Positions 30,056-40,908 of a DNA stretch of 64,000 nt are shown here, piece by piece. How positions within the stretch are numbered: position 1 is the first letter of the stretch; every line of letters starts with the position of its first letter. The translations under genes and the position numbers were made by a program. The stretch comes from Serratia plymuthica NBRC 102599 (lineage in GTDB: Bacteria > Pseudomonadota > Gammaproteobacteria > Enterobacterales > Enterobacteriaceae). The notes beneath the pieces are model-generated. The model saw nothing but the letters and a program-made list of their open reading frames with translations, did no database searches and was not told the DNA's origin. The DNA is taken from NCBI RefSeq assembly GCF_001590925.1, contig NZ_BCTU01000001.1, positions 62,001 to 126,000 of the forward strand, in the 5' to 3' direction.

Positions 30056-31648
30056 CTAATCGGCCAACTGCAACAACTGCTGCGTATAAGCGGCGGCAGG
30101 CGAGTTAAAGATCGTCTGGCAGTCGCCCTGTTCAACCACTTCTCCCTGGCGCAATACGATCACCTGATGGCACAGTGAGCGTACTACCTGCAAATCATGG
30201 CTGATGAACAGATATGCCAGCCGATGGCGTTGTTGCAGAGATTTCAGCAACGTCAGGATTTGCGCCTGTACCGATTTATCCAGCGATGAGGTCGGCTCAT
30301 CCAGAATCAGCAACTGCGGCTGCAGAATCAGCGCCCGTGCGATAGCAATGCGCTGGCGCTGGCCACCGGAAAACTCGGTAGGGTAGCGGTGGCGCAGGGC
30401 GGGATCCAGCCCCACTTCTTGCAAGGCTTCCATCACCTTTTGTTCACGCTGTTCGGCGCTCAATTTCTGATGTACCTCCAGCCCCTCGGCGATAATTTGC
30501 AACACGCTCAGTCGCGGGTTCAGCGCGGAGTAGGGATCCTGAAACACGATCTGTATCTGGCTGCGGTACGGCAGCATCTGTTTCAGGCTGAACTGGTGCA
30601 GCGGTTGGCCGTTAAACCAGATAGCGCCGCTGGCGCTCAACAGACGCAGCAGCGCCAGCCCGGTGGTGCTTTTACCCGACCCCGACTCCCCCACCAATCC
30701 AACGCTTTCCCCGGCCTTCAGCTCAAAACTCAGTCCTTTCAACGCGTAATGATGGTCAACCGTGCGGCGCAACAAGCCGCGCTTGATCGGGAAACTGACC
30801 TGCAAGTTTTCCACTTTCAGCAGCGGGGCGGCGTCCGCCGGCAACGGCAGAGGATCGCCGACATTTTCCGCTGCCAGCAGTTGCTGGGTATAGGGATGTT
30901 GCGGCTGGCTGAACAGGCCCGCCCGGCTGTTCTGCTCTACGCATTGGCCGTTGCGCATCACCGCCACATTGTCCGCCAGGCGGCGAACGATATTCAGGTT
31001 ATGAGTGATAAACAGCAGCCCCATCCCCATTTCTTGCTTCAGCTCTTTCAGCAGCAGCAGGATCTGCGCCTGAATGGTCACATCGAGCGCAGTGGTCGGT
31101 TCGTCGGCAATCAGCAGTTTTGGCTGGGTCAATACCGCCATGGCGATCATGACCCGCTGGCGTTCGCCGCCGGAGAGCTGATGCGGATAGTCTTTCAACC
31201 GGCCTTTGGCGTTGCGAATACCGACGCGATCCAGACACTGAATAATCTCCCCGCGCGCTACGTCGCGCCGCATGCCACGGTGCAAAGCCAACACTTCCGC
31301 CAGTTGTTTCTCAATGGTGTGCAATGGGTTGAGCGACACCATAGGCTCCTGAAAAATCATCGAAATCTGGTTGCCGCGCACTTTGCGCAATTCGGCTTCC
31401 GGCGCATGCAGCAACGAGCTACCATTGAACAGGATATCCCCCCCGGTATAGACCACCGGCGGCGAAGGCAACAGCCGCAGCACCGACAGTGCGGTCACGC
31501 TTTTGCCGGAGCCGGACTCACCCACCAAGGCCAACGTTTCCGCTTTTTCTATCTGCAACGACAAGCCGTTGACCACCTGATTCAACTGCTCTCCCTGACG
31601 GAAAGCGACGCTGAGATCCTGAATTGAAAGCAGTGGAGTACTAGCCAT
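30056..31648 (-). CDS. yejF: Microcin C/oligopeptide ABC transporter ATPase
   Basis: YejF is the fused double ATPase of the YejABEF importer, which brings peptides and the antibiotic microcin C into the cell. The product is 530 residues (E. coli 529). It has two complete ABC domains: Walker A GESGSGKS at 43-50 and again near 320, signatures LSGGERQRV and FSGGQRQRI, and Walker B LLIADEP and LLILDEP. The start at 31648 ([14 protein letters not shown]) lies just past the yejE stop. It is the last gene of the yejABEF operon. Confidence 0.96.
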   Translation of the reverse strand: MASTPLLSIQDLSVAFRQGEQLNQVVNGLSLQIEKAETLALVGESGSGKSVTALSVLRLLPSPPVVYTGGDILFNGSSLLHAPEAELRKVRGNQISMIFQEPMVSLNPLHTIEKQLAEVLALHRGMRRDVARGEIIQCLDRVGIRNAKGRLKDYPHQLSGGERQRVMIAMAVLTQPKLLIADEPTTALDVTIQAQILLLLKELKQEMGMGLLFITHNLNIVRRLADNVAVMRNGQCVEQNSRAGLFSQPQHPYTQQLLAAENVGDPLPLPADAAPLLKVENLQVSFPIKRGLLRRTVDHHYALKGLSFELKAGESVGLVGESGSGKSTTGLALLRLLSASGAIWFNGQPLHQFSLKQMLPYRSQIQIVFQDPYSALNPRLSVLQIIAEGLEVHQKLSAEQREQKVMEALQEVGLDPALRHRYPTEFSGGQRQRIAIARALILQPQLLILDEPTSSLDKSVQAQILTLLKSLQQRHRLAYLFISHDLQVVRSLCHQVIVLRQGEVVEQGDCQTIFNSPAAAYTQQLLQLAD

Positions 31649-31649
31649 A

Positions 31650-32675
31650 TCAATGCGCCTTGCTGGGGTCAAAGGCGTCGCGTATGGCTTCGCCGATAAA
31701 AATGAGTAAAGACAGCAACACCGCCAACACCAGGAACGCAGTGATGCCGAGCCATGGCGCTTGCAGGTTGTTTTTGCCTTGCAGCAACAGTTCACCGAGC
31801 GACGGAGAGCCGATCGGCAGGCCAAAGCCCAGGAAATCGAGAGAGGTCAGCGTGGTGATGGAACCGCAGAGGATAAACGGCAAGAAGGTCAGCATCGCCA
31901 CCATCGCATTGGGCAGCATATGTCGGTACATAATGACCCGATCCGGCACCCCCATAGCGCGTGCGGCGCGGATGTAATCATAGTTGCGGGTGCGCAGGAA
32001 CTCGGCGCGCACCACGCCTACCAGGCTCATCCAGCCAAACAGAATGGTGATACCGAGCAGCCACCAGAAATTGGGTTGTACGATACTCGACAGCAAAATG
32101 ATCAAAAACAGCGTCGGCATGCCCGACCACACCTCGATAAAGCGTTGTCCCCACAGGTCAAAACGCCCGCCGTAATAGCCTTGCATCGCGCCGACGCAAA
32201 CGCCGATCACGCTGGAAAACAGCGTCAGCGCTAACCCGAACAGCATCGAAATGCGAAAGCCGTACAGCACGCGGGCCAGCACGTCGCTGCCGTTACCGTC
32301 GGTACCCAGTAGGTTATGGCGCGAGGGGGCTGAGGGGAAGGGCACCTCAGTGGCGAAGTTGATGGTGTCGTAACTGAAGCGAATCGGCGGCCAAACCGCC
32401 CAGCCGTGGCGGTCGATCTGCTGTTTTACGAAAGGATCCTGGTAATCGGTGGCGGTATTCAGCTCACCGCCAAAGGTGGTCTCGCTGTAATTGATCATGA
32501 ACGGCAGGTACAGGCGGCCTTCGTAGCGCACCAGCAGCGGCCGGTCGTTGGCGATCAGGTTGGCGGCCAGGCTGAGGATAAACAACACCAGGAAAACCCA
32601 CAGTGACCAGTAACCGCGGCGATTACTGCGAAAACGCGCCCAACGCGCCTGGTTGATCGGGCTTAAGCGGCTCAT
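31650..32675 (-). CDS. yejE: Microcin C/oligopeptide ABC transporter permease
   Basis: YejE is one of two inner-membrane permeases of the YejABEF importer. The product is 341 residues, the E. coli length. It has an N-terminal TM ([22 protein letters not shown]), a periplasmic segment, then five more TM. The EAA loop is [38 protein letters not shown], around residue 230. Its ATG overlaps the yejB stop by 4 bp (ATGA), so translation is coupled. Confidence 0.96.
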   Translation of the reverse strand: MSRLSPINQARWARFRSNRRGYWSLWVFLVLFILSLAANLIANDRPLLVRYEGRLYLPFMINYSETTFGGELNTATDYQDPFVKQQIDRHGWAVWPPIRFSYDTINFATEVPFPSAPSRHNLLGTDGNGSDVLARVLYGFRISMLFGLALTLFSSVIGVCVGAMQGYYGGRFDLWGQRFIEVWSGMPTLFLIILLSSIVQPNFWWLLGITILFGWMSLVGVVRAEFLRTRNYDYIRAARAMGVPDRVIMYRHMLPNAMVAMLTFLPFILCGSITTLTSLDFLGFGLPIGSPSLGELLLQGKNNLQAPWLGITAFLVLAVLLSLLIFIGEAIRDAFDPSKAH

Positions 32676-33766
32676 TGGCGGGCCTCGAAATCAATGCGCG
32701 GATCGACCAGGGTATAGGTGATATCGCTGAGGATATTCAACAGCAGGCCAATCAGGGTAAAAATATACAGCGTGCCGAACATCACCGGATAGTCGCGCTG
32801 CAGAGTGGCATCATACCCCAGCAGCCCCAGCCCGTTGAGCGAGAACATCACTTCAATCAGCAATGAACCGGTGAAAAACATGCTGACGAACGTTGCCGGG
32901 AAGCCGGCGATCACCAGCAGCATGGCATTGCGAAATACGTGGCGATAAAGGATTTTGTTCTCGTCCAGCCCCTTGGCGCGCGCGGTGACTACATACTGTT
33001 TGCGGATCTCGTCAAGAAACGAGTTCTTGGTCAGCATGGTCAGGGTGGCGAAACCACCAATGACCGTCGCCAGCACCGGCAGGGTGATGTGCCACAGATA
33101 ATCGGTAATCTTGCCATACCACGACAGGCTATCGAAGTTGCTGGATACCAGGCCACGCAACGGGAACCAATCCAGGTAACTGCCGCCGGCGAACAGCACG
33201 ATCATCAAAATGGCGAACAGGAAGGCCGGAATGGCGTAGCCGATGATAATCAGCGTGCTGCTCCAGATATCGAAAGCGCTGCCGTTATGCACCGCCTTGC
33301 GGATACCGAGCGGGATCGACACCAGATAGATAATCAGCGTGCTCCACAGGCCCAGGGTGATGGAAACCGGCAGGCTATGGCCCACCAGTTGCATCACCGA
33401 CGCGCCGCGAAACAGGCTGTCGCCAAAGTCGAGACGCATATAATTCCACAGCATGGTGAAATAGCGCTCATGCAGCGGTTTGTCGAAACCATAGCGTTTG
33501 GTGATTTCGGCAATCACTTCCGGATCCAGCCCGCGCGACCCCCGGTACTGGCTATCCGTGGCGCTGCCGACGCCGATCCGCGCGTGCCCCAGGCCTTCAC
33601 CTGCGCCACCGCCGCCAAAACCGCTGCTCTGGCCCATCTCGATGTTGGCAATGGCCTGATCGACCGGGCCGCCGGGCGCGATCTGCACGATGAAAAAGTT
33701 AATGGTGATGATCGCCCACAGGGTGGGAATAATCAGCAACAGTCTGCGAATCAGATAAGCCGCCAT
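32672..33766 (-). CDS. yejB: Microcin C/oligopeptide ABC transporter permease
   Basis: YejB is the second permease. The product is 364 residues, as in E. coli, and starts [20 protein letters not shown], the usual DppB/OppB-type opening. A Gly-rich linker ([12 protein letters not shown], about 47-58) precedes the core permease domain with EAA motif region [19 protein letters not shown]. The start at 33766 was picked by match to E. coli; the longer frame upstream runs into yejA. The yejA stop is 10 bp upstream. Confidence 0.96.
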   Translation of the reverse strand: MAAYLIRRLLLIIPTLWAIITINFFIVQIAPGGPVDQAIANIEMGQSSGFGGGGAGEGLGHARIGVGSATDSQYRGSRGLDPEVIAEITKRYGFDKPLHERYFTMLWNYMRLDFGDSLFRGASVMQLVGHSLPVSITLGLWSTLIIYLVSIPLGIRKAVHNGSAFDIWSSTLIIIGYAIPAFLFAILMIVLFAGGSYLDWFPLRGLVSSNFDSLSWYGKITDYLWHITLPVLATVIGGFATLTMLTKNSFLDEIRKQYVVTARAKGLDENKILYRHVFRNAMLLVIAGFPATFVSMFFTGSLLIEVMFSLNGLGLLGYDATLQRDYPVMFGTLYIFTLIGLLLNILSDITYTLVDPRIDFEARQ

Positions 33767-33776
33767 CGCCGACCCC

Positions 33777-35585
33777 TTATTGTTGTTGGGCCGGCAAACG
33801 CGCCGCCTTGTTGACGTCAAACCACCAGTTGTCGAAGCCAATCACGTAAGCAGGACGGATCGCCGGCGTGGAGAACTTGTCCCAGTAGGCATAGCGATCG
33901 TGATTGGAATACCACATCGGCAGCATGAACCTGTTCCAGGTCAGCACCCGATCCAGCGCGCGACCCAGCGGCAGCAGGGCTTTTTCGTCGCCCTGGTGTC
34001 GCAGGATGTTGCGCACCAGGCTATCGACCGCCGGATCGGTGACGCGGGCAGTATTCCAGCTGGAATTGATGTATTCGGAGTCCCAGTTCGTCTGGAGCGA
34101 AGAACTCGGGAACGGCATTGCCAGATAGACCGTCGGCATCATGTCGAAATCGCCGTCACGCATGCGTTTGGTGAATTGAGTGACGTCAATTTCACGGATC
34201 TGCATCTCGATCCCCAACCGCTTGAGGTTGTGCTGGAACGGCAAGACGTACTGGAAGTTGCTGCCGCTCAGCAACATCAGCTCGAAGGTAAAGGGCTTGC
34301 CGGTTTTACTGTTCACCAACTGCTGGTTTTTCACTTCCCAACCGGCCTGCTTGAGCAACTGGGTGGCTTTCAGCAGGTTCTGGCGATCGCTGCCGCTGCC
34401 GTCGGAGGATGGCGGCTGGTAGATGCTGGTGAACACCTCCGGCGGTACCTTGTCCTTCAGCGGCGCCAGCAGCGCCAGTTCGGCAGCATCCGGATAGCCG
34501 CTGGCGGCGTAGGGGGTATTCTGGAAATAGCTGTTGGTACGTTGATAAGCGTTGTAATACAGCGCCTTGTTCATCCAATCGAAATCGAAGGCCAGCGTGA
34601 TCGCCTCGCGCACGCGCCGATCGGCAAACAGAGGGCGTTTCATATTGAACGCCATCCAGCGGGTATTCTGCGCCGACTGGTTGGTTTCATCCTGTTTGAC
34701 AATGTAGTTGCGGGCGAAGTTGCCGCCCTGATATTGGGTGGCCCAGCTTTTGGGCGAACCCTCGATGCGGAAGTCGTAGGCACCGGCCTTGAAGGCCTCC
34801 AGCGCCACTTTGTCATCCAGATAGTAGTCGTAGCGGATGCTGTCGAAGTTGAAGCGGCCGCGATTGACCGGCAGGTTGGCCGCCCAGTAGTCGCGTACCC
34901 GTTGATAGGTAATGTATTGGCCGAGGCGGTAACTGCCGACCTTATACGGGCCGCTGCCAAGCGGCGGCGCTGCCAGCGGCTCGTTCAGCTTATGATCTTT
35001 CCAGAAACTCTCCGGCAGCACCGGCAGCCCAAACAGCCCAAGCAGCTTGTCTTTATCCGGCTGCGGGAATTCGATGCGTACCGTCAGGCGGGAGATGGCC
35101 TTTACCTTAATGCCTTTGTACGCCACGCGAAATTGCGGCACGCCTTCGGTCATAAACTTGTTAAAGGTAAAGGCGACGTCGGCTGCGGTGATAGGGCTGC
35201 CATCGTGGAAGCGGGCGCGGGCGTTAATGTCCAGCTCCACCCAGTGCATATCGGCCGGGAAGCGGGCAGATTCGGCGATCAGTGGATAGTAGCTGCCTAT
35301 TTCGTCGTCCGAGGTGGTGAACAGCGAGTCATACAGTGCGTCGGTGCGTTCGCCGGGTACGCCGCGCGAGGCGTAACGGTTAAAGTTATCGTAAGTGCCG
35401 ATCGCCGCCATCCGCACGTCGCCGCCTTTCGGTGCGGCCGGATTGACGTAGTCGTAATGGCTGAAATCGGTGGCGTATTTCGGCTCACCGAGAAGGGCGA
35501 AAGCGTAACTTTCATTGAGGGTTTCGGCCTGCAGGCCAAAACTCAGTGCTGAGAGCACCAGGGCAGCAAAAACGCGCACGGACAT
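33777..35585 (-). CDS. yejA: Microcin C/oligopeptide ABC transporter substrate-binding protein
   Basis: YejA is the periplasmic solute-binding protein (SBP family 5) that feeds YejBEF. The product is 602 residues with a signal peptide, [20 protein letters not shown], before [13 protein letters not shown]. Typical phrases are [20 protein letters not shown] and [20 protein letters not shown]. It is the first gene of the operon. The short gap of 89 bp to pdeN holds no visible terminator. Confidence 0.96.
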   Translation of the reverse strand: MSVRVFAALVLSALSFGLQAETLNESYAFALLGEPKYATDFSHYDYVNPAAPKGGDVRMAAIGTYDNFNRYASRGVPGERTDALYDSLFTTSDDEIGSYYPLIAESARFPADMHWVELDINARARFHDGSPITAADVAFTFNKFMTEGVPQFRVAYKGIKVKAISRLTVRIEFPQPDKDKLLGLFGLPVLPESFWKDHKLNEPLAAPPLGSGPYKVGSYRLGQYITYQRVRDYWAANLPVNRGRFNFDSIRYDYYLDDKVALEAFKAGAYDFRIEGSPKSWATQYQGGNFARNYIVKQDETNQSAQNTRWMAFNMKRPLFADRRVREAITLAFDFDWMNKALYYNAYQRTNSYFQNTPYAASGYPDAAELALLAPLKDKVPPEVFTSIYQPPSSDGSGSDRQNLLKATQLLKQAGWEVKNQQLVNSKTGKPFTFELMLLSGSNFQYVLPFQHNLKRLGIEMQIREIDVTQFTKRMRDGDFDMMPTVYLAMPFPSSSLQTNWDSEYINSSWNTARVTDPAVDSLVRNILRHQGDEKALLPLGRALDRVLTWNRFMLPMWYSNHDRYAYWDKFSTPAIRPAYVIGFDNWWFDVNKAARLPAQQQ

Positions 35586-35674
35586 CTTGACGGTAAGCTC
35601 CTGCTGATAAGTCGGTTAAGTCTGCGGCCAGCATAACATTCACTGCCGCGCCGCAGGGTGAAGTAATGTAAAGA

Positions 35675-37261
35675 TCAGGCTTTTTGCGCCTGATAATCAA
35701 AGACCTGCTGGTTAGTGCAGAATGTCACGAAGTTGTCGATGCTCAACGGCTTGCTGAAATAATACCCCTGCATAAAGTTAACGTCCCGTTCCTGCAGGAA
35801 GTGCAATTGTTCGGCGGTTTCCACGCCTTCCGCCACGGTTTGCATTTTCAGCTTTTTAGCCAGTGAGATCACTGCGTCCAACACCGGTGCGGTGACCGTA
35901 TCCTGACCGATAGTGTTGACGAAACCACGGTCTATTTTCAGATAGTCCATGGTAAAGCGCTCCAGATAAATCAGCGCGCTGTGGCCGGTGCCGAAATCGT
36001 CGATGGCGATTTCAATGCCTTGCTGGTGCAGCCAGTCAAACTCCGCCAGCGCGTTGGCTTCCTCTACCATGCCGCGTTCGGTTATCTCGAATACCAGCGT
36101 AAAGTAGTCGCTGGGCAGTTGCGCCAGCAGTTCGTACACGTCCTGATGGAAGGAGGGGGCGCTCAGATGGGAAGGGGAGATGTTCAGACCCAGTTTGGCG
36201 CCTTTTGGCAACACCGTCGCCAGGCGTGGGACGTCTTCGGCGATCAGGCGGAACAGATGGCGCGTCAGCGGCACAATCAGCCCTTCGCTTTCGGCGTAGG
36301 GGATAAACAGGTCCGGCGGGATACGCCCTTCAATCGGATGCTGCCAGCGGATCAGTGCTTCCAGCCCGGCGACGGCGCCTTTGCGGGTATGGAACACCGG
36401 CTGGTATTCGATAAAGAATTCATTGCGCTTGATGCCGCGCATCAACGCACGCTCCGGGCTTTGGCGCAGCAGCAGCATGTAGTAGCACAGGACGCCGATC
36501 ATCAATGACAACACCAGGCTGCCCAACAGGGTCAGGCGGATATCATTGGGCGTCAGCGTTTCGTTATAAAACAGAATCGTCATCGGCGTGCCTGGGATGG
36601 CTAAGCGATCGGCCTGATCGTTCGGCAACTGGCCCACCGGCATCAGGTTCGGGCTGAAGGTGGTCAGGGCGCGATCGCCCAGAATAATGGCAATGCCGGG
36701 TGTGCGTGCGTCACGCGAAGCGAACAGCAGGTAGGGCATCAGGTTGATATCCAGGGTCGCCAACACGCCGGTGTTTTCCTCTCCGGGATGACGCAACCAG
36801 ACGGCTACTGCGGGTTTTCCCGGCACAAGAGGGGTGCCTTGCTGCAGTTTGAGATCCCGCGTCTGGCGCGGATCGATTTCCGGATAAATATTTTTCAGTG
36901 CCAGCATCATGCTGCCGGTAGCCGAGGAGCAATAGGCAAAACCGTTTTTCACCAGCAAGAAGCTCCGCACGCCGGAATTAAACGCCGCCTGATAGGTAAT
37001 ATCCGGCTGGCTGGACGCGCAGGAGCGTTCCGTCAACGGCATCAATTGCAGCATGATTTCCGTCAGACTATCCAGATTTTCGAGGGTGAATTTCTGTGTA
37101 CGTTGTTCTACCGTGCGTTGATATTGTGTGCGCTGGTGATTAATCAGGAGGAGTGTGATGCCCGTAAACAGGATAAAAAATACCAGAGCGACAATGCTGC
37201 TTTTAGCCAGGCTGCGTCGTCTGTGCGAAACATGGCGTGCAAATGCCCTTTTCAAGCCCAT
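35675..37261 (-). CDS. pdeN: Cyclic-di-GMP phosphodiesterase, CSS-motif + EAL
   Basis: An inner-membrane c-di-GMP phosphodiesterase corresponding to E. coli PdeN (Rtn) by position and domains. Of 528 residues, TM1 is near 25-45 and the periplasmic CSS-motif domain has SCASS and YCSSATG cysteines (redox sensing through a disulfide in this family). TM2 is near 235-255. The EAL domain has the key residues GLEALIRWQHP, NISPSHL, EITERG, DDFGTGHS, LKIDRGFV and AEGVET, so it should be active. The ATG at 37261 has AGGGGG 9 nt upstream; an in-frame GTG seven codons earlier is possible. Confidence 0.9.
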   Translation of the reverse strand: MGLKRAFARHVSHRRRSLAKSSIVALVFFILFTGITLLLINHQRTQYQRTVEQRTQKFTLENLDSLTEIMLQLMPLTERSCASSQPDITYQAAFNSGVRSFLLVKNGFAYCSSATGSMMLALKNIYPEIDPRQTRDLKLQQGTPLVPGKPAVAVWLRHPGEENTGVLATLDINLMPYLLFASRDARTPGIAIILGDRALTTFSPNLMPVGQLPNDQADRLAIPGTPMTILFYNETLTPNDIRLTLLGSLVLSLMIGVLCYYMLLLRQSPERALMRGIKRNEFFIEYQPVFHTRKGAVAGLEALIRWQHPIEGRIPPDLFIPYAESEGLIVPLTRHLFRLIAEDVPRLATVLPKGAKLGLNISPSHLSAPSFHQDVYELLAQLPSDYFTLVFEITERGMVEEANALAEFDWLHQQGIEIAIDDFGTGHSALIYLERFTMDYLKIDRGFVNTIGQDTVTAPVLDAVISLAKKLKMQTVAEGVETAEQLHFLQERDVNFMQGYYFSKPLSIDNFVTFCTNQQVFDYQAQKA

Positions 37262-37448
37262 AAACCTTTGCCCCCTGAGCACGGCGTATCATTCTGTTTT
37301 TGTTATCGAGTGATCGCTTAATATATCCCAATGGTGGTGGTGCAGTCATTATTCATCGTTATTTACGCAGGGTAATCCGCTAACAAACGCTTAATTGTAT
37401 TTGATGATGATAGGTGAGTTTTTTATCAGCGTAACGTTAGGGATAAAA

Positions 37449-37474
37449 AAAACGCTGCCCGGGGGCAGCGTTTT
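37449..37474 (-). terminator. Terminator of mepS
   Basis: AAAACGCTGCCC/GGGCAGCGTTTT stem, about 40 bp past the mepS stop, with T's on both sides. Confidence 0.85.
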
Positions 37475-37516
37475 ATTGCTCGTTTGGTATTCAGGACAAT
37501 CAGGTATTTTGCGCCG

Positions 37517-38092
37517 TCAGCTGCTGGTCAGCACTCTGCGGGCTTCACGATAACGTTTATTCCAGTAGTTATCGTTCAGATTAGAAATCATCACGCCGCT
37601 GCTGGTAGAGGCATGAACGAATTGATCGTTACCTAAATAAATGCCGACGTGGCGCCCGGTAGAGCCGGCGCGGAACAGCACCAGATCGCCAGGACGCAGT
37701 TTGGTACGCACGATTTTCTTGCCGAGGTCTTCCTGTTCGTAGGTAGAACGCGGTAAATCCATACCAAACTGTTCACGGAAGGTGCGTTGTACAAACGCCG
37801 AGCAATCAATGCCGCGCTTGCTTTCACCGCCTAAACGGTAGCGAACACCTTTCCAGTCTGCATACTGATCCATAATTTTTGACTTAACGTCAACGTTACG
37901 GACCATTGCTTCGAATTCATCCTGAGAGGCTTGCAGTAAAAGACCGTTTTTGTCATTAACTGCATGCATCTCAGTTTGTGCGTTATTCAAGTTCGAAGTG
38001 TGAGTCGAGCTGCACGCGGAGAGCATTACCGCTGCGGCAATTGCAGGTACTACCCGCAAAAAATATCTCAGAAACGGTTGAGATTTGACCAT
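37517..38092 (-). CDS. mepS: Murein DD-endopeptidase MepS (Spr), lipoprotein
   Basis: MepS cuts DD-crosslinks in peptidoglycan to allow cell-wall growth and is degraded by NlpI-Prc. The product is 191 residues. The signal peptide ends in lipobox LSAC with Cys27. The NlpC/P60 domain has catalytic Cys97 ([10 protein letters not shown]), His148 (GRHVGIYL) and His160 (QFVHAS). The 407-bp upstream gap and a strong terminator make it a single-gene unit, as expected for a growth-regulated hydrolase. Confidence 0.97.
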   Translation of the reverse strand: MVKSQPFLRYFLRVVPAIAAAVMLSACSSTHTSNLNNAQTEMHAVNDKNGLLLQASQDEFEAMVRNVDVKSKIMDQYADWKGVRYRLGGESKRGIDCSAFVQRTFREQFGMDLPRSTYEQEDLGKKIVRTKLRPGDLVLFRAGSTGRHVGIYLGNDQFVHASTSSGVMISNLNDNYWNKRYREARRVLTSS

Positions 38093-38499
38093 TGTTGTTG
38101 TTTTCCCTTGAAGTCCTTAACGACGAAAGTCGCTACCTGAAAATGCCAAACGAAACGAGCCTAATCTGCACCTGCTGCCCCGACAATCGCTTACCGCTGA
38201 AAACGTGGCGGAACGCACATTTTTCACGGATTTAATGCTGAAACGAGGTAAACCAGGCACAAACGCATCCGAGGTTACCGCAACGAATCAGGGATTGCGA
38301 GCCTTTTCCTGTCCTTTTTTATATGAATTTGTGATGTAACATAATGTAAAACTTCATATAAAAAACGCCGATTACCCGTTGTGTTGGTTTTACGTGAAAT
38401 CAGGTGACGAAAGCGTTAACGCGCTGATGTGGAAATAGACAAAAGGCGGCGCGGAAATAATCAGGAGGCTGTGGGCCTCCTGCGGGTCATAGCGATTTG
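38093..38499. other. Intergenic region mepS-lpxT (407 bp)
   Basis: The mepS-side half is the mepS leader and promoter region, with AT-rich blocks near 38315-38360. Beyond that I see no gene. The terminator-like hairpin of lpxT lies at the right end (38462-38482). Confidence 0.5.
38462..38482 (-). terminator. Terminator-like hairpin after lpxT
   Basis: Perfect 8-bp stem CAGGAGGC/GCCTCCTG with a 5-nt loop, followed on the minus strand by ATTATTT. The T-tract is interrupted, so moderate strength. Confidence 0.6.
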
Positions 38500-39210
38500 T
38501 TATGACTGGGTGGGGCGGTGCTTGCCGGGCAGCATGAGGTTCAACCCGTTAATCAGCTTGTCGCTGAGTGGGGTCATCAGGCACCAACTGACGCCCACCA
38601 ACACCACGGACAGTGAGCCGACGGCGATATCGGTGAACCAGTGGGCACCGATCATCACACGCGGCAGTGAGAAAACCAGCGTGATCAGCAACGCCACGGC
38701 AAAAGCGCGGCGGTTAAAATAGCGCAGCATAAAACAGGTAAAAATCATCAGCATCATGCCGTGGTCGCCGGGGAAGCTGTCGCTGGAGGCGTCTTTGGTG
38801 GGAATGCCGGTCAGCATACTGACGCGGTTGATATTCTCGAAGCTGAGCGACGGGCTGGGGTGTTTTACCGGCAACAGGTGCCCAAGCTGGTTCAGCACTA
38901 CGGCGGTGAGCAACATGACAACGCCGGTGACCCATAAACGACGGCGGCCGACGGCATCCTGCTTGAGATAAAAATACAGGTACAGCAGCCCCATGGCGAT
39001 CAGGGAAATCACGTCGAAGGCGCGATTATTGGTGATGGCCACCAGGTGCAGAAAGCCGGGATCGGTCGCCAGATGGCGGTTGAAGAAAAAGAAAATCGCT
39101 GAGTCCAGAGTAAACCAGTAACCGTGGTTAGCCGGCAGGAACCAGGACAGAAACAGCGCAATGCCCAGTAAATTGAAGAAAATGATGAAGGGTAAATTGC
39201 GGCGTGTCAT
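38500..39210 (-). CDS. lpxT: Kdo2-lipid A phosphotransferase
   Basis: LpxT moves phosphate from undecaprenyl pyrophosphate to lipid A 1-phosphate at the periplasmic face of the inner membrane, which recycles carrier lipid and makes lipid A more negative. The product is 236 residues with six TM helices. PAP2 motifs are present: KHPSPSL, SSDSFPGDHG, and SLPRVMIGAHWFTDIAVGS. Position between mepS and yeiR matches E. coli. Confidence 0.94.
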   Translation of the reverse strand: MTRRNLPFIIFFNLLGIALFLSWFLPANHGYWFTLDSAIFFFFNRHLATDPGFLHLVAITNNRAFDVISLIAMGLLYLYFYLKQDAVGRRRLWVTGVVMLLTAVVLNQLGHLLPVKHPSPSLSFENINRVSMLTGIPTKDASSDSFPGDHGMMLMIFTCFMLRYFNRRAFAVALLITLVFSLPRVMIGAHWFTDIAVGSLSVVLVGVSWCLMTPLSDKLINGLNLMLPGKHRPTQS

Positions 39211-39261
39211 GACATAACCTGTTGTAAGTCTAAAAATAAAATGGTGCTAACGGTAAAGATT

Positions 39262-40236
39262 CTAACTTAAACGAATGTTAAACAATTGGGATTGCAGGGC
39301 GTTCCAGTCAGCATTGTCGCTGTGGATCAGTTCAATGCGGCTGTCCAGCGGTGCGACAGGGCGCGTTTCGATATTGAGATCCTGCCCCTGGCGGTTAATC
39401 AACAACGTGCCTTCCGCAATGCGGACCACGCCTTTGGCGCGTTCGACCGGCGCCAGCCGCACCCACTCCATGATGCCAATGGTATCGAATACCGTGTCCG
39501 CATCAAAAATCCAGCCGCAGCTGGTAAACCCCTGGCCCTGATTGAGCGCCCGTCGCCAACGCGAGGTTTCCGGCAGCCGCAATGCGGCCAGGCCCTGAGT
39601 TTTGGCATGGCTATGATGATGCTGCGCATCCGGTAATTCTGTGCGATTCGTGCGAGGCAGGTTGAGCCAATCTACATTTGCCTGGCCTTGTTCTATGGGA
39701 TAAAGCGGCCGCTGGCGGGGATCTTGCGCCGCCCACTGTTGCAAGGCCAGCAGATCCTGCGGTTGATAGGTGTCGCTTTTACTGGCCAGGATAATGTCGG
39801 CTGCCGCCAGTTGATCGCGAAAGTTTTCATTTTCTCGATAGCGCGGCTCGCTGAGTTGGCGAGCGTCCAACAGGCACAGCGTGGCCTGCAGATCGATCCA
39901 GCCGGCGTAGCTGTCCTGCGTCAGCAACGACAGGATTTGCTTCGGATGGCCCAGGCCAGTCGGCTCGATGAGTAACCGGTCGGGCTTGCTTTGCTGCAAC
40001 AGCATATTCAATCCAACCTGCATCGGCAGACCGTTTACGCAGCACATGCATCCGCCGGGGATCTCCTTCAGCACTGCGCCGCTGTCCGCCAGCAACGCGC
40101 CGTCGATGCCAATTTCACCGAATTCATTCACCAGCACCGCCCAGCGCTCGTGTTCCGGCTTGTTGGCCAGCAGATGACGGATGGTGGTGGTTTTACCGCT
40201 GCCGAGAAAACCGGTGATCAGGTTGGTTTTGGTCAT
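39262..40236 (-). CDS. yeiR: CobW/COG0523-family zinc-binding GTPase YeiR
   Basis: YeiR is a COG0523 GTPase thought to deliver zinc or a related metal. The product is 324 residues. Walker A GFLGSGKT lies at residues 9-16. The family metal motif GGCMCC is near 60-66, and Walker B-like LLIEPTGLGHP and NKxD-type SKSD are present. A His patch (HHHSHAK) lies before the C-terminal CobW_C domain. I looked for a Zur box upstream and saw none. Confidence 0.92.
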   Translation of the reverse strand: MTKTNLITGFLGSGKTTTIRHLLANKPEHERWAVLVNEFGEIGIDGALLADSGAVLKEIPGGCMCCVNGLPMQVGLNMLLQQSKPDRLLIEPTGLGHPKQILSLLTQDSYAGWIDLQATLCLLDARQLSEPRYRENENFRDQLAAADIILASKSDTYQPQDLLALQQWAAQDPRQRPLYPIEQGQANVDWLNLPRTNRTELPDAQHHHSHAKTQGLAALRLPETSRWRRALNQGQGFTSCGWIFDADTVFDTIGIMEWVRLAPVERAKGVVRIAEGTLLINRQGQDLNIETRPVAPLDSRIELIHSDNADWNALQSQLFNIRLS

Positions 40237-40550
40237 TGATGATTCCTGATGTTGATAAAGTCCAGGGGGCGATAATTAAGCTGTGCCGCCTGACTGTGTG
40301 TGAGTGTGTTTAACCTGCGCCAGGTCACAAATTCAATACGTTAAAATGCGTTATTTAACCGGTGAAATCCACGTTTGGTGCTCGGAAAATTCCTAACAAA
40401 AACCCGCTATTAGACAGGTATGCAGGCAGTTAGTAGCTTGTTTTTACGCTATTAATGGCTGGAATATCCATCAAATAACCCCCCTTACCTTGCGATTATT
40501 CCTAAGAAAGTCCTCTATGTTTAAATTGAGTTAACAAAAGTGAGGTTGCC
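40237..40550. other. Divergent yeiR/fimbrin-like control region (314 bp)
   Basis: No gene is seen. The region is AT-rich in its right half, and a ribosome-binding site-like GTGAGG lies 6 nt before the fimbrin-like ATG. I could not assign any regulator site. Confidence 0.4.
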
Positions 40551-40859
40551 ATGAACATCTTTCGGTTAGTTTTGATCGCAGGAATGTTGTTTTCATGGAT
40601 GGCGGCAGGCCATGCCGGAACCACTGGCGGGGTTATTCATTTTGTTGGTTCTGTCGTAGAAAGCCCCTGCTCGGTGGATATCGCCGGTTCAACGGCCAAT
40701 ACGAAATGTTACCGCAATGGGCAACACTATCAAGGGCAACAGACCCTGTCGCACTTCGATGTTTCACGCAAAGAGCTTCCACTGAATTTAGGCACGACGG
40801 AAATGCAGTGGGTGGATCAACAGAAAAAATTGGCCGTCATGACCGTGGTTTATCGTTAA
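40551..40859 (+). CDS. Short type 1 fimbrin-like secreted protein
   Basis: A 102-residue protein with a clear signal peptide (MNIFRLVLIAGMLFSWMAAGHA). The mature start GTTGGVIHFVGSVVESPCSV is the standard fimbrial-subunit opening. It has Cys40 and Cys53, and its end (AVMTVVYR) resembles a fimbrin terminal strand. Major fimbrins are usually about 170-180 residues, so the middle of the fold is missing. No usher or chaperone gene is near. It may be an orphan or reduced subunit, or a separate short family. A terminator follows. Confidence 0.7.
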   Translation: MNIFRLVLIAGMLFSWMAAGHAGTTGGVIHFVGSVVESPCSVDIAGSTANTKCYRNGQHYQGQQTLSHFDVSRKELPLNLGTTEMQWVDQQKKLAVMTVVYR

Positions 40860-40867
40860 GTTATCCG

Positions 40868-40902
40868 ACCATGCCGGACGCAGCTTGCCCGGCATGGTTT
40901 TC
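40868..40902. terminator. Terminator between the fimbrin-like gene and yeiQ
   Basis: Perfect 10-bp stem ACCATGCCGG/CCGGCATGGT with T's on the plus-strand side, lying between the two converging genes. Confidence 0.8.
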
Positions 40903-40908
40903 ATTTCC

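Noticed and set aside
33780..35552. A 590-codon open frame antisense to yejA
   Set aside because: Complete overlap with a firmly identified gene, no family features, no ribosome-binding site; codon-bias shadow.
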